A stretch of DNA of 64,000 nucleotides from Dehalococcoidia bacterium (GCA_030649945.1 JAUSFE010000060.1:1-64000); one strand, 5' to 3'; positions 32,957 through 41,868 are shown, counted from the stretch's first letter. The notes: generated by a model not told the origin, from the letters alone. Translations and numbers: made by a program.

Positions 32957-34237
32957 GTGAATCTCACCGAGCTAGAGACGAAGACTAAAGACGAACTTGT
33001 GGAGGTCGCCAAGGACCTCGAGATCAGCGGCGCCACCGCCCTGCGCAAGCAGGACCTGGTGTTCCGAATCATGCAGGCCAAGGCGGAGCGCGAAGGCAAC
33101 TACTTCGCCGGTGGCACCCTGGAGATGGCCTCCGATGGCTACGGCTTCCTGCGCACCCAGGGCCTGAAGCAGAGCCTGAGCGACGTCTACGTCTCCCAGA
33201 CGCAGATCCACCGCTTCGCCCTGCGCACCGGCGACTACGTGATGGGCGCCGTGCGTCCGCCCAAGGACTCCGAGAAGTACTACGGCCTGCTGCGGGTGGA
33301 CGCGGTGAACGGGCTGGACCCGGAGACGGCCAAGCGCCGGCCCTATTTCGAGCAGCTGACGCCCATCTTCCCGGACGAGATGATCCACCTGGAGGAGGGG
33401 CTCAACAACCTCTCGACGCGTGTAATCGATCTCGTCGCCCCGGTCGGGCGCGGCCAGCGCGGCCTCATCGTCTCGCCGCCGAAGGCCGGCAAGACAATGA
33501 TCCTCAAGACCATCGCCGCGGCCACCGCCAAGCGCTATGAGGACATTTACATCATGGTGGCGCTGATCGGCGAGCGGCCGGAGGAGGTCACGGACTGGCG
33601 GCGCTCCGTGGTGGAGGCGGAAGTGATCGCAGCCACCTTCGACGACCCCGTAGAGGAGCAGACGCGGGTGGCGGAGATGGCTCTGGAGCGGGCCAAGCGC
33701 CTGGTGGAGTGCGGGCGGCACGTGATGGTCCTGCTGGACGGCATCACGCGCCTGACGCGGGCCTACAACCTGGCGCTGCCGCCCTCGGGCCGCACGCTGT
33801 CCGGCGGCATCGACCCCGTGGCGCTGCACCCGCCGAAGCGGCTGTTCGGCGCCGCCCGCAACGTGGAGGACGGCGGCAGCCTCACGATCATCGCCACCTG
33901 CCTGGTGGATACCGGCAGCCGCATGGACGAGGTGATCTTCGAGGAGTTCAAGGGCACCGGCAACTGGGAGCTGTGGCTGGACCGCCGCCTGTCGGAGAAG
34001 CGCGTGTTCCCGGCCATCGATATCCAGCGCAGCGGCACGCGGCGCGACGACCTGCTGCTGGACGAGGGGACGTACCAACGGGTGGTGCTCCTGCGGCGCA
34101 TGACGGCGCTCCTGGGCCAGAGCGGCCAGAACCCTACGGAGTCCACGGAGCTGATCCTGGAGCGCCTTTCGCGCACGAAGACGAACGCGGAGTTCCTGGC
34201 GACGCTGAAAGAGGGATCTGGTGCTCCGTCTCGCTAA
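32957..34237 (+). CDS. rho: Transcription termination factor Rho
   Basis: 426 residues. An N-terminal Rho-N helical region ([21 protein letters not shown] region), a cold-shock-like RNA-binding domain ([11 protein letters not shown] and [17 protein letters not shown]), then the hexameric ATPase with Walker [10 protein letters not shown], Walker [11 protein letters not shown] and the Q/R-loop regions ([12 protein letters not shown]-like). The GTG at 32957, with GGAG upstream, is chosen over a TTG at 32945. The family autoregulates, and the 150-bp leader before it could be an attenuation region. Confidence 0.97.
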   Translation: MNLTELETKTKDELVEVAKDLEISGATALRKQDLVFRIMQAKAEREGNYFAGGTLEMASDGYGFLRTQGLKQSLSDVYVSQTQIHRFALRTGDYVMGAVRPPKDSEKYYGLLRVDAVNGLDPETAKRRPYFEQLTPIFPDEMIHLEEGLNNLSTRVIDLVAPVGRGQRGLIVSPPKAGKTMILKTIAAATAKRYEDIYIMVALIGERPEEVTDWRRSVVEAEVIAATFDDPVEEQTRVAEMALERAKRLVECGRHVMVLLDGITRLTRAYNLALPPSGRTLSGGIDPVALHPPKRLFGAARNVEDGGSLTIIATCLVDTGSRMDEVIFEEFKGTGNWELWLDRRLSEKRVFPAIDIQRSGTRRDDLLLDEGTYQRVVLLRRMTALLGQSGQNPTESTELILERLSRTKTNAEFLATLKEGSGAPSR

Positions 34238-34527
34238 TACCTTGGAGTCAGTCCGAGCGGTGGCCAGATTAGTGGGTCGACAAGGGACTTCCGAAACGGA
34301 GCACTAGCGCTTTCCCTTGGCTGCTGCGGCCCACGCCGCGACATTTTCGGCGAATTTTGTGGATAATTCCACCGGTCTCCCGGGGACACAGTCGTACTAA
34401 GATTGCGTCCTCAAGGCCCTGCCAGCGTCACCCCGGCTGGCGGCCCGATTGCTCCGAAACCCTCCCGATACCTCGAATTCGTATCTGAAATCGCCCCCGG
34501 CGGGGTGCCGCGCCATAACGGGTCAAT
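34238..34527. other. Intergenic region after rho
   Basis: About 290 bp with no credible gene. It is GC-rich with short inverted repeats (for example around GCCAGC...GCTGGC near 34420-34443) but no T-tract terminator. Confidence 0.4.
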
Positions 34528-34557
34528 TTGTGAAAGTCTTGACAAGTGGTTTATAAT
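34528..34557 (+). promoter_or_regulatory. Promoter for the LysM/M23 gene
   Basis: A consensus TATAAT at 34552-34557 with TTGTGA (34528-34533) 18 bp upstream. A TTGACA at 34539-34544 is too close to act with this -10. Confidence 0.5.
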
Positions 34558-34563
34558 ACGCCC

Positions 34564-34783
34564 CAACTGGCTGCAACCGGACTAGGGGTCTCCCCCAGGC
34601 GGAACGACGAGGTGGGTGCGATGGGGGGCTCGCCCATAGGAGGTACTTATCCGAGAGCCGCAGGATCGACCCCGGCCCGCTCTCGACCAACCGGGGCACG
34701 AATGGCGGTGGTCTCGCTTAAAAGCAGCGGGGCAGTCGCTAACAGAATACAGGCGTTATGCCCTCCACGGCTTTCTCCTCATA
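34564..34783 (+). promoter_or_regulatory. ~220-nt structured leader of the LysM/M23 gene
   Basis: The region from the expected transcript start to the ATG is long, GC-rich and full of short complementary runs (GGGGTCTCCCCC near 34586; CCGGCCCGCT and CCGGGGC near 34672-34698). Cell-wall peptidase genes often have c-di-AMP riboswitches; I looked for that consensus and did not find it convincingly. It may be regulatory, family unassigned. Confidence 0.35.
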
Positions 34784-35830
34784 ATGGCTCTGGTGGCCGT
34801 GGTCTCGGCCATCGGCGGCGGCGTCCAGAACATCAGCCACTCCGCCGTCTTGAGCGCATCCCAGGGTCCCGTAGCTGAAAGCAAGGCTGCGTACCTGAAG
34901 CCACCTGTACTCCTCTCCACGGTGTCCTCGCTCGTCGCCCGCCAGCAGGCCGAGGTGGAGGCCACGGAGGTGCCCACAGCGCCGGCGCCCGCGGCAGCCG
35001 CCGCCGCTCCGGAGTCTACGCCGGAGCCGCAGCCGGCCTACTTCGCCTACACCATCCAGCCCGGCGATTCGGTCTATTCCATCGCCGATAACTTCGGCAT
35101 CGACGCCCAGTACATCCTCTGGAACAACCCGGACGTGAGGGAGGACCCGGACCTGCTGGTCATCGGCGCGAACCTGCTGGTGCCCAGCGTCAACGGCCTG
35201 GTTTACAACGTGAGGCTGGGCGACACGCTCTCGGACGTCGCCTCCTACTATCAGATCGATGTCCAGAACGTGAGCGCCTTCGCCGCCAACAACCTCAGCT
35301 CGCCTGATGACGTCATCGAGGGCATGGTGCTGGTGCTGCCGGGCGCCGTGCCGCCGCCCCCTCCCGTGGCGCCGCAGCCGGTGGACACCGCGGCGCCGGA
35401 TCCCGGCCCGGTCTACGGCGGCGACCCGGTGGCGGTGCCCGTGGGGAACCCCGGCCCGCCTTCAAGCACCGGCTACCTCTGGCCGTTCTACGGCGGGATC
35501 AGCACGTATTTCAGCGGCTGGCACCGGGGTATCGACATCGATGGCTTTGGCTCTTACGGGGCGCCCATCGCGGCCGCGGCGGACGGCCAGGTGGTCCTGG
35601 CCGCCTGGGACGACTACGGCTACGGCTACCACGTGATCGTCCAGCACGCCGACGGGTCCGAGACGTTGTACGGGCACCTCTCGGAGATCTGGGTTGAGCA
35701 GGGCCAGTACGTGGGCCAGGGGCAGGCGGTGGGCGCGCTGGGCAGCACCGGCTACTCCACCGGCCCGCACCTGCACTTCGAGCTGCACATCGGCGGCGTT
35801 CCCGTGGACCCGCTACAGTACCTGCCCTAG
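34784..35830 (+). CDS. LysM-domain M23 peptidoglycan endopeptidase
   Basis: 348 residues. A hydrophobic N-terminus, two LysM domains (YTIQPGDSVYSIADNFGID ... LVPS and YNVRLGDTLSDVASYYQID ... LVLPG), a Pro linker, and an M23 domain with zinc ligands in HRGIDIDG and HLHFELH. It cleaves peptide cross-links of peptidoglycan at the cell surface. The start is odd: from the ATG at 34784 the signal peptide lacks a basic n-region, while the same frame stays open upstream and encodes YRRYALHGFLLI directly before it, with no ATG, GTG or TTG. A frameshift with the overlapping frame starting at 34702 would supply one. Confidence 0.88.
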   Translation: MALVAVVSAIGGGVQNISHSAVLSASQGPVAESKAAYLKPPVLLSTVSSLVARQQAEVEATEVPTAPAPAAAAAAPESTPEPQPAYFAYTIQPGDSVYSIADNFGIDAQYILWNNPDVREDPDLLVIGANLLVPSVNGLVYNVRLGDTLSDVASYYQIDVQNVSAFAANNLSSPDDVIEGMVLVLPGAVPPPPPVAPQPVDTAAPDPGPVYGGDPVAVPVGNPGPPSSTGYLWPFYGGISTYFSGWHRGIDIDGFGSYGAPIAAAADGQVVLAAWDDYGYGYHVIVQHADGSETLYGHLSEIWVEQGQYVGQGQAVGALGSTGYSTGPHLHFELHIGGVPVDPLQYLP

Positions 35831-36050
35831 CGGGCTGAGCCAGAAGTTCTTTCAGGCAAACGGCGCGGCGGCTGCGCATCCCCCTCGGCCTGCTCCGCCT
35901 CAAGTAGCGGGAGAGGATGGGGGGACACCCCCTTCGACTGGCCCTGCGCTCCAAGGGCGCGGCACCCCACGCCCTGCCCCCGTCCCCGAGCAGCGCCCCT
36001 ACGGCGTGGTTCCGCTCCTTCGGCCTGGCATCCTGCTAGAATAGGCCCGT

Positions 36051-37040
36051 ATGGGCAAGCTGACGGGGCCGCCTCTGGCGGCCTTTCTGTTCTCTGCACT
36101 CCTGGTGCTGCTGCCCCGGCAGCCGGCGCTTGCCGCGGAGGCCCCCGCCTACGTAGCGCTGGGAGATTCGCTGGCCTTCGGCGTCGGCGCCACGAACCCG
36201 GCGAAGCAGGGCTACGTGGCCCGCACGTTCGAGGCGCTGCGCACGGGCGACCGCTATCGGGAGCGCGGCCTGACCCTGCTGAACCTGAGCGCGCCGGGGG
36301 CGACCAGCGCCGACGTGGTGCTGCCCGGCGGCCAGCTGGAGAGGGCCCTGCAGGCGATTGAGGACCGCCAGCGCGACACCACCTCCGCGGACGATAACGT
36401 GGAGGTGATCAGCATAGACATCGGCGCCAACGACCTGCTCTCGCTCGCCGCGCAGGACTCGCCGTGCATCACGGCGGCCGCGGGCGAGGCCTGCCAGCAG
36501 CGCCTGGGAGAGGTGCTGAACGCCCTTCAACGCAACGTGGCGGACGTGCTTTCGCGGTTGCACCGGGCCGCTCCGGCCGCGCGCATCTACGTCATCGACC
36601 TGTACAACCCCTTTTCGGGCACGGGCGACCTGCGGGAATCGCTGGCGGACGTGGGTGTGCAGCAGGTGAACGGGGTGGTCCGCGCGGCGACTTCCGACCC
36701 GGACCTGGGGTCGCAGCTCGTGTCCGTGTACTCGCTCTTCCAGGGCCGGGGGCGCCAGTGGGTGGCGGCGGACGGGCTGCACCCGAACGATAGCGGACAC
36801 GCCGTGATCGGCGAGGTGCTGCTGGCGGCGATCGAGCGCCGCGCGGTCCACATCGCGGATGAGCTGCTGGCCCTGCCCACGGACCCTGTCTCGGGCTCGC
36901 CCGGCAGCGGGGCGCAGGCGGCCGCCGCCGGCGCGGACGGCGCGGACGCGTGGCTGGTGGTGGTGATCGCGGTGCCGCTGGCGTTCCTGGCGGGTGGTCT
37001 GCTCAGCGGGGCCTATTTCCTGGCGCGCGGGCGCGGGTAG
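36051..37040 (+). CDS. SGNH/GDSL hydrolase, secreted and membrane-anchored
   Basis: 329 residues. Signal peptide (~1-29). The SGNH blocks are clear: GDSLAFG (catalytic Ser), SAPGATSADV (Gly), IGANDLL (Asn) and DGLHPNDSGH (Asp and His). A C-terminal membrane helix follows a low-complexity linker (AWLVVVIAVPLAFLAGGLL). Such enzymes remove acyl or acetyl groups from lipids or polysaccharides on the outer face. Substrate unknown. Confidence 0.88.
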   Translation: MGKLTGPPLAAFLFSALLVLLPRQPALAAEAPAYVALGDSLAFGVGATNPAKQGYVARTFEALRTGDRYRERGLTLLNLSAPGATSADVVLPGGQLERALQAIEDRQRDTTSADDNVEVISIDIGANDLLSLAAQDSPCITAAAGEACQQRLGEVLNALQRNVADVLSRLHRAAPAARIYVIDLYNPFSGTGDLRESLADVGVQQVNGVVRAATSDPDLGSQLVSVYSLFQGRGRQWVAADGLHPNDSGHAVIGEVLLAAIERRAVHIADELLALPTDPVSGSPGSGAQAAAAGADGADAWLVVVIAVPLAFLAGGLLSGAYFLARGRG

Positions 37041-37116
37041 CGCCGCCGCGCCCCCTCCCCACCGGGGCGCAGCATCACGCCATAGGCGGATCAGCCTGCG
37101 GCTGAAGCAGGCGCCC

Positions 37117-37758
37117 CTACCGGCGGTAATCCAGCAGGACTACCTGCGTCTCGGCCGGGATGTTGCCGCGGGTGACGGTGAGCTTGGGCTGCGGCTCCGG
37201 GGCCGCCGTCACGCCCATCTCCTTCAGGAAGCGGTCCGGCGGCTCCAGCCTGGCGCCGGTGGCCTCCGTGCGGTAGTGCATGGGGATGACGAGGCGGGCC
37301 TCCAGGAGGGCCACGATCTCCGCCGCCTTCGGGCCGTCGATGGTACTGTCGCCGCCGATGGGGATGAGCAGCACGTCGGCGCCGGTCATCTCCTCGGCCT
37401 GTTCGGCGGTGGGCGTGTGGCCCAGATCGCCCAGGTGGCAGACGCGGATGTCCTCCATCTCGATGACGAAGGCGACGTTTGCGCCGCGCTCGGCGCCCCT
37501 GTCGTTATCGTGGTAGGTGCCGATGCCGGTGATGAAGGCGCCGTGGATCTCGTACTCGCCGACGCCCTCGATCAGGACCGGGCTGCCGGCAACGGCCTTC
37601 AGGTAGGCGTGGTCGTCGTGACGGTGGCTGACGGTGATGATGTCGGCGGTGGGCTTGCCGATGCTGTAGCCGGTGGCGGGCGGGCAGGGATCGGTGATGA
37701 CCGTCGCCTCGCGGCCGCGGAGGCGGAAGCAGGAATGGCCCAGCCAGACTATATCCAT
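37117..37758 (-). CDS. MBL-fold metal-dependent hydrolase (UPF0173/UlaG-like)
   Basis: 213 residues. It begins WLGHSCFRLRG and has SHRHDDHAYL (HxHxDH variant H-R-H-D-D-H), GDLGHTPT and the late PMHYRTE His, as in small UPF0173-type hydrolases. No signal peptide. Substrate unknown; relatives act on lactones or phosphoesters. Confidence 0.88.
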   Translation of the reverse strand: MDIVWLGHSCFRLRGREATVITDPCPPATGYSIGKPTADIITVSHRHDDHAYLKAVAGSPVLIEGVGEYEIHGAFITGIGTYHDNDRGAERGANVAFVIEMEDIRVCHLGDLGHTPTAEQAEEMTGADVLLIPIGGDSTIDGPKAAEIVALLEARLVIPMHYRTEATGARLEPPDRFLKEMGVTAAPEPQPKLTVTRGNIPAETQVVLLDYRR

Positions 37759-37823
37759 GCGGCGGGCCCTCCGCGGCGGGCTCTCAAATCAGCCAAGGAT
37801 CGCGTGCTTCGTGACGATGGAGT

Positions 37824-37973
37824 CTAGTCCTCGTCCTCTTCGTCCTCGTCACCGCCGCTGCGGTGCTTCCAGAACATGAGAAAGGCTACGGCGGCCCCGA
37901 TCACCGCCAGGATAGCCAGCAGCTTACCCTTGCCTCCCTTGCGCTTTTCCTGGCCCTCTCCGTTGTCTGCCAT
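37824..37973 (-). CDS. Small single-helix membrane protein with charged ends
   Basis: 49 residues, starting at the ATG at 37973 with AAGGAG seven to twelve bases upstream. A Lys/Gly-rich N-terminus (EKRKGGKGK), a hydrophobic helix (LLAILAVIGAAVAFLMFW, ~18-35), then a basic turn and an extremely acidic tail (GGDEDEEDED). This basic-helix-acidic design implies N-in, C-out or the reverse with a charged tail. No family known to me. It is upstream of the MBL gene on the same strand. Confidence 0.7.
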   Translation of the reverse strand: MADNGEGQEKRKGGKGKLLAILAVIGAAVAFLMFWKHRSGGDEDEEDED

Positions 37974-37983
37974 TTGACAAGCT

Positions 37984-38277
37984 CCTTGTCACTGAAAAGA
38001 TGAGGCTGACTGTATCCAACCAAGAAGCATGGGTCGGAGGTCGCGCTGAGTATATCAACGCAGTCGCGAACAGGTCAACCGAATTGCCGCCTGCGCCGCC
38101 GTCGAGGGATGGCAAGGAGGGGAGCGGGGGGGGCCACCCCAGCATAAATGCTGGGGCATTGATTGGGCGGCTCCGCTTGGGATGCCTCAGCCTTCAGGCT
38201 GGGGTCTGGTACCCCATCCGCCCGCTGCGCCGCTGGCCGCCAGCGGGGGCGAGGGGTGGCTGGCGGGGTGTTTTGCC
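37984..38277. other. Intergenic, palindromic repeats before hrcA
   Basis: Contains CCCCAGCA-TAAA-TGCTGGGG (38131-38150) and a nearby CAGCCTTCAGGCTG hairpin, repeat-like palindromes, but no gene. Confidence 0.5.
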
Positions 38278-38306
38278 TTGACGGAGACACCCCGCGAATG
38301 CTACCT
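38278..38306 (+). promoter_or_regulatory. hrcA promoter
   Basis: TTGACG (38278-38283), a 17-bp spacer and CTACCT (38301-38306); the CIRCE operator follows at once. Confidence 0.5.
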
Positions 38307-38316
38307 TTGAATGCGG

Positions 38317-38343
38317 TTAGCACTCTCACCACGCGAGTGCTAA
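38317..38343 (+). promoter_or_regulatory. CIRCE operator (HrcA binding site)
   Basis: A perfect match: TTAGCACTC, nine bases, GAGTGCTAA. HrcA binds this to repress the heat-shock operon that begins at 38417. Confidence 0.97.
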
Positions 38344-38358
38344 TCCTTCGCCGGCGAC

Positions 38359-38402
38359 CCTACGACAAGCTCAGGGTGACCCTACGACAGGCTCAGGGTG
38401 AG
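38359..38402 (+). repeat. Two tandem 22-bp repeats in the hrcA leader
   Basis: Two 22-bp copies of ACCCTACGACA(A/G)GCTCAGGGTG, 38358-38379 and 38380-38401, belonging to the dispersed CCTGTCCTGAGC-type repeat family, between CIRCE and hrcA. Confidence 0.7.
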
Positions 38403-38416
38403 CGGAAGAAAACAGG

Positions 38417-39442
38417 ATGCTTACCGAACGCAGACAAAAGCTCCTCCAGTTCATCATCGACGAGTACGTGACGACGGCCCAGCCCGTGGGTTCCGGCGCC
38501 CTCGTCGAGAAGTACGACCTGGCCTTCTCCTCCGCCACCATCCGCAGCGAGATGGTGCAACTGGAGGACGAAGGGTTCATCACGCAGCCACACACCTCGG
38601 CCGGGCGCGTGCCCACGGACCGGGGGTACCGCTATTACGTGGAGACGCTGATGCGGGAGGAGGCGCTGCCGGCGGAGCTGCAGCAGACCATCCGCCACCA
38701 GTTCCACCAGGCCGCGCGAGAGCTGGAGGAGTGGGCCAGGCTGGCCGCCGCCATCCTCGCGGCCCGGCTCCAGAGCGCGGCCGTCGTCACCACCCCGCAC
38801 CTGCCCCAGCCGCGGCTGCGCTGGCTGGAGCTGGTGAGCGTACACGACTACCTGGCGCTGCTCATCGTGGTCCTGCAGGAGGCGCGCGTCCTGCAGCAGA
38901 CGCTGGCGCTGGAGCGCCCCTTCACGCAGGACGAGCTGACCACAGTGGCCCGCCGCCTGAACGACCTGCTGGGCGGGAAGACGTCGGCGCAGATCCGGGG
39001 ACAGTCCGCCCTGGGCGGGGAGGCTGATCCCGTGGAGCACAACGTGGCGGAGGCGGCCGCCCATCTGCTGGGCAGCGCGGACGAGCCCGCCGTGGAGCCG
39101 CTGTTCCTGGAGGGGCTGCGCGAGCTGCTGCGGCAGCCGGAGTTCACCCAGGGAGAGCGCATCCTGGGCCTGATGGAGTGGCTGGAGGAACGTAACCTGC
39201 CGCAGGCCATACCGGCGCCGCCGGGAGAGGGCCACGAGGTCCAGATCATCATCGGCGGCGAGCACCCGGTGGACGTGATGCGCGTCTGCAGCGTGATCAC
39301 CACCCGCTACAGCGGCCCCTCCGGCCTGCGCGGCATGCTCAGCGTCGTCGGGCCCACGCGCATGCGCTACCCGCGGGCGGTCTCCATGGTGCGCTACATG
39401 TCGTCGCTCATGGAGGAGCTCCTGGGCGTCTACTTCGCCTGA
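38417..39442 (+). CDS. hrcA: Heat-inducible transcription repressor HrcA
   Basis: 341 residues. An N-terminal winged helix (RRQKLLQFIIDEYVTTAQPVGS region; FSSATIRSEMVQLEDEGFI) and the C-terminal regulatory domain ending in GPTRMRYPRAVSMVRYMS are typical. It represses its own operon via the CIRCE site upstream, with GroEL-dependent activity. Its last codons (LLGVYFA) are repeated just downstream as part of a tandem duplication. Ahead of grpE. Confidence 0.97.
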   Translation: MLTERRQKLLQFIIDEYVTTAQPVGSGALVEKYDLAFSSATIRSEMVQLEDEGFITQPHTSAGRVPTDRGYRYYVETLMREEALPAELQQTIRHQFHQAARELEEWARLAAAILAARLQSAAVVTTPHLPQPRLRWLELVSVHDYLALLIVVLQEARVLQQTLALERPFTQDELTTVARRLNDLLGGKTSAQIRGQSALGGEADPVEHNVAEAAAHLLGSADEPAVEPLFLEGLRELLRQPEFTQGERILGLMEWLEERNLPQAIPAPPGEGHEVQIIIGGEHPVDVMRVCSVITTRYSGPSGLRGMLSVVGPTRMRYPRAVSMVRYMSSLMEELLGVYFA

Positions 39443-39701
39443 TAGTTGAGGTCGCCGACTCGCGCGGGTTAGCGCGGGTGGTGTTTAGCCACAGATGGAC
39501 ACAGATGAACACAGATGGGCACAGATTTTCTTTTGATTGGTGATGGGGGATGGATAACGAACGGGTTCCTGGGCGTCTACTTCGCCTGATGGCTGAGGTC
39601 GCCGACTCGCGCGGGTTAGCGCGGGTGGTGTTTAGCCACAGATGGGCACAGATGGACACGGATTTTCTTTTGATTGGTGATGGGGATGGATAACGAACGG
39701 G
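39421..39701 (+). repeat. Tandem duplication of the hrcA 3' end
   Basis: 39421-39567 and 39568-39701 are head-to-tail copies starting with CCTGGGCGTCTACTTCGCCT (the last hrcA codons) and ending with AACGAACGGG. The second copy therefore has a broken hrcA tail. Each holds CACAGATGG-type short repeats, which differ in number. Confidence 0.9.
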
Positions 39702-39882
39702 CAGATATGCCCGGGACGCCAGAGGGGGACGTGCAGTCCCACCGAGCGGGGGTACAGGGGGCGGCCAGCCCCCTGCCGGGGGGTTCGGGGGGTGTCCCCC
39801 CGATACCCATACAACATCCCGGGGCGGGTGGGTGGGACGCACAGCGTTACTTCAACGGCCGAACGCTAACACACGGGAACGA
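39702..39882. other. Region before grpE
   Basis: About 180 bp without a gene; it contains a GGGGGG...CCCCCC hairpin-like stretch (39779-39802). Confidence 0.4.
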
Positions 39883-40497
39883 ATGATGGAAAACGAAACG
39901 CAAAACCCTTCCGACGTGCCCGGCGAGGCTGATGCGCCCCGCGCGGAAGCCGGCGCTTCTGCTGAGGCTGGGACGGACACCCCGCAGGAGCTGGAGCGCG
40001 CCCGCGACGCCGCCCAGAAGTACCTGGACAACTGGCGCCGCGCGGAGGCCGACCTCCAGAACTACAAGCGCCGCGCGGAACAGGAGCGCGACGAGTCTCG
40101 GCGCTTCTCCCACGCCGCGCTGATCATCAACCTCCTGCCCATCCTGGACGACTTCGAGCGCGCGTTCAGCTCGCTGGACATGAACCTGGCCGGGCTGACG
40201 TGGTTCGACGGCATGCGCCTGATCTACCGCAAGCTCTGGGCGCTGCTGGAGAACGCCGGCGTGACGCCCATCCAGTCCGAGGGCCAGGCGTTTGACCCGC
40301 GCTACCACGAGGCGGTGGCGCACGCCGACGGCGAGGAGGGGAAGGTGATCTCGGAGGTGCAGCGCGGCTACAAGCTGCACGACCGCGTGCTGCGCCCGGC
40401 CATGGTGGTGGTGGGGAAGGGGGCGGGGGAGGAAGAGGGGAGTGGGAAGAAGGAAGAGGGGGACGGCGGGCAGCGAGCGGAGGAACCCGGCCAGTGA
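39883..40497 (+). CDS. grpE: Nucleotide exchange factor GrpE
   Basis: 204 residues. An acidic disordered N-terminus, a long coiled coil (LERARDAAQKYLDNWRRAEADLQNYKRRAEQERDE region) and the beta-wing domain (LLENAGVTPIQSEGQAFDPRYHEAV and HDRVLRPAMVVVGKG) are clear. It drives ADP release from DnaK. An extra Glu/Gly/Lys-rich tail (GEEEGSGKKEEGDG) extends beyond the family end. dnaK lies 1.4 kb downstream instead of directly adjacent, because other genes intervene. Confidence 0.96.
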   Translation: MMENETQNPSDVPGEADAPRAEAGASAEAGTDTPQELERARDAAQKYLDNWRRAEADLQNYKRRAEQERDESRRFSHAALIINLLPILDDFERAFSSLDMNLAGLTWFDGMRLIYRKLWALLENAGVTPIQSEGQAFDPRYHEAVAHADGEEGKVISEVQRGYKLHDRVLRPAMVVVGKGAGEEEGSGKKEEGDGGQRAEEPGQ

Positions 40498-40758
40498 TGT
40501 GTCATTGGTCTGAGAACGAGATCGGAAGCGTCTTCGCTCCGCTCATGGTTCGAGAGCCCTTCGACTGCGCTCAGGACAGGCCCCACCACGAGCGGGCCGG
40601 GAGCCAGTGCGAAGCGCGGACCGTTCGCCTCAGGACGACGCTACTTCCCGCTCATCCTGAGGCTCTCGAAGGACGAGCGGAGCAACAGCGCCCCGCGATG
40701 CTGGTGGTGGCGGGGAGGGGTGGCGAGCAGGAAGAAGGACGTGGGGGACGGCAGAGGG
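40498..40758. other. Intergenic repeats after grpE
   Basis: Contains CCTTCGACTGCGCTCAGGAC (~40558) and CCTGAGGCTCTCGAAGGAC (~40655), both members of the dispersed repeat family, and no credible gene. Confidence 0.5.
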
Positions 40759-41862
40759 ATGAAAGCGTTGGCTAACTCGCCCGTGGTTCTTGACCGTGTG
40801 GACGGCCTAAGTTTGAGTGCGACGGACGCTGGGAGATACTACAACGAACTTCGCTCCCTGGAGTACCTGGTCCAGGGCCTACATTTCCTGTACCGGCAGG
40901 TCGACAAGGTAGAACAACCGATCAGGAACGCTCAGCCTCCGGGCCGAGTATCCTTCGCGTATGGTAACGCGCCGGAGCTCAAGGGAGTGCCGCAGGGACT
41001 CGTTGCGTGTGCCTTCCACTGGTACGCAGTTTCTGCGTGCAATTACGTACGACTAGTCGGGTGGCTAACACATCAGGAGCAACCCAAACAGGCTCAACAG
41101 TACGTGAAGGGAATCATTCCCGAAGTCTACAAATGGAGGAATAAGGTCGGAGCGCACTTCGCTAGGGTGAAACCTGAGAATGACTCTCCTGCCGCCCTGA
41201 TAGCCAGCGTCATGTTCCCGATCGGACTCGTTAACGGTCGATTCTGCACGCAACCGGTGACATTGATTGTAACGCTCTCGGGAAAGGCCAGTAGCAGCCG
41301 AACCGACATGCAGTGGAGCCTGACTGAGACTCATCAACAGCTGGCCAAGCGATATTGGCCAGAGCAATTATCGCAAGAGAGCGCGAGAAGTGAGTCGATG
41401 CCCCATGCCGAGAGCCATCGGAATAGACCTCGGGACCACCAACAGTTGCATGGCGCTGAGGTAGACATGGGCACCTTTGAGACAACCATCGAGATCGGCG
41501 ATCCCCAGGGGGAGCGTTACGAGGCCCTGGAGGCCCTGGTGGACACGGGAAGTACCTACACCTGGGCGCCCAGGGGGCTGCTCGAGCGCCTGGGCGTGGA
41601 GTCGGTGGGGCCGTGGGAGTTCGAGACGGCCGATGGGCGCGTCATCGAGCGAGACGTGGGCCGCACCTGGGTCCGCATTGACGGCCGTAGCGAGATCACG
41701 CTTGTGGTCTTCGGCGAAGAAGGCTCCAGGCCACTCCTCGGCGCCTACACGCTCGAGGGGCTCCGCCTGGCCGCGGACCCTGTACGCCGGCGTCTCGTCC
41801 CCGTGCGCGGGCTGGCCCTGCGCGGCGTGGCCCATGCAGCTACAGCAACAGAAGGAGAGTGA
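40759..41862 (+). CDS. Chimeric reading frame: HEPN-motif protein joined to a retropepsin-like protease
   Basis: From the ATG at 40759 one frame runs to 41862 (367 residues). The first ~205 residues are a helical protein of unknown family with R127-NKVGA-H133, an RX5H motif as in HEPN ribonucleases. Their base composition is less GC-rich than neighbours. After it come ~20 residues out of frame with a duplicated dnaK start (41397-41464), then the protease. Because no stop intervenes, the original C-terminus of the first protein may be lost. It sits in the grpE-dnaK gap. Confidence 0.55.
   Translation: MKALANSPVVLDRVDGLSLSATDAGRYYNELRSLEYLVQGLHFLYRQVDKVEQPIRNAQPPGRVSFAYGNAPELKGVPQGLVACAFHWYAVSACNYVRLVGWLTHQEQPKQAQQYVKGIIPEVYKWRNKVGAHFARVKPENDSPAALIASVMFPIGLVNGRFCTQPVTLIVTLSGKASSSRTDMQWSLTETHQQLAKRYWPEQLSQESARSESMPHAESHRNRPRDHQQLHGAEVDMGTFETTIEIGDPQGERYEALEALVDTGSTYTWAPRGLLERLGVESVGPWEFETADGRVIERDVGRTWVRIDGRSEITLVVFGEEGSRPLLGAYTLEGLRLAADPVRRRLVPVRGLALRGVAHAATATEGE
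41397..41464 (+). pseudogene. Duplicated dnaK 5' end (20 codons incl. stop)
   Basis: 41397-41454 matches 41861-41918 at 56 of 58 bases by eye, the real dnaK start. Reading from the ATG at 41405 gives [19 protein letters not shown] then TAG. The two mismatches are both silent third-position changes (Pro and Ile codons). Confidence 0.92.
41467..41862 (+). CDS. Retropepsin-like (clan AA) aspartic protease
   Basis: 131 residues if initiated at its own ATG, 41467. Asp26 sits in VDTGSTYTW, the DTG active-site loop of clan AA; a second strand-turn region (GRTWVRIDGRSEITLVVFGEEGSRPLLGAYTLEGL in overview) gives the family's double-psi barrel and closing motif. Small prokaryotic members dimerise to act. 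It lies 4 bp upstream of dnaK, between the two copies of the dnaK start. Substrate unknown. Confidence 0.82.
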   Translation: MGTFETTIEIGDPQGERYEALEALVDTGSTYTWAPRGLLERLGVESVGPWEFETADGRVIERDVGRTWVRIDGRSEITLVVFGEEGSRPLLGAYTLEGLRLAADPVRRRLVPVRGLALRGVAHAATATEGE

Positions 41863-41868
41863 TGCCCC

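Noticed and set aside
34564-34783. c-di-AMP (ydaO-type) riboswitch before the LysM/M23 gene
   Set aside because: Its position is suggestive, but the conserved core strings could not be found.
40720-41862. One 380-residue genuine fusion protein
   Set aside because: The frame is continuous, but the duplicated dnaK start in the middle shows that two proteins are joined by a junction, so I treat it as chimeric.
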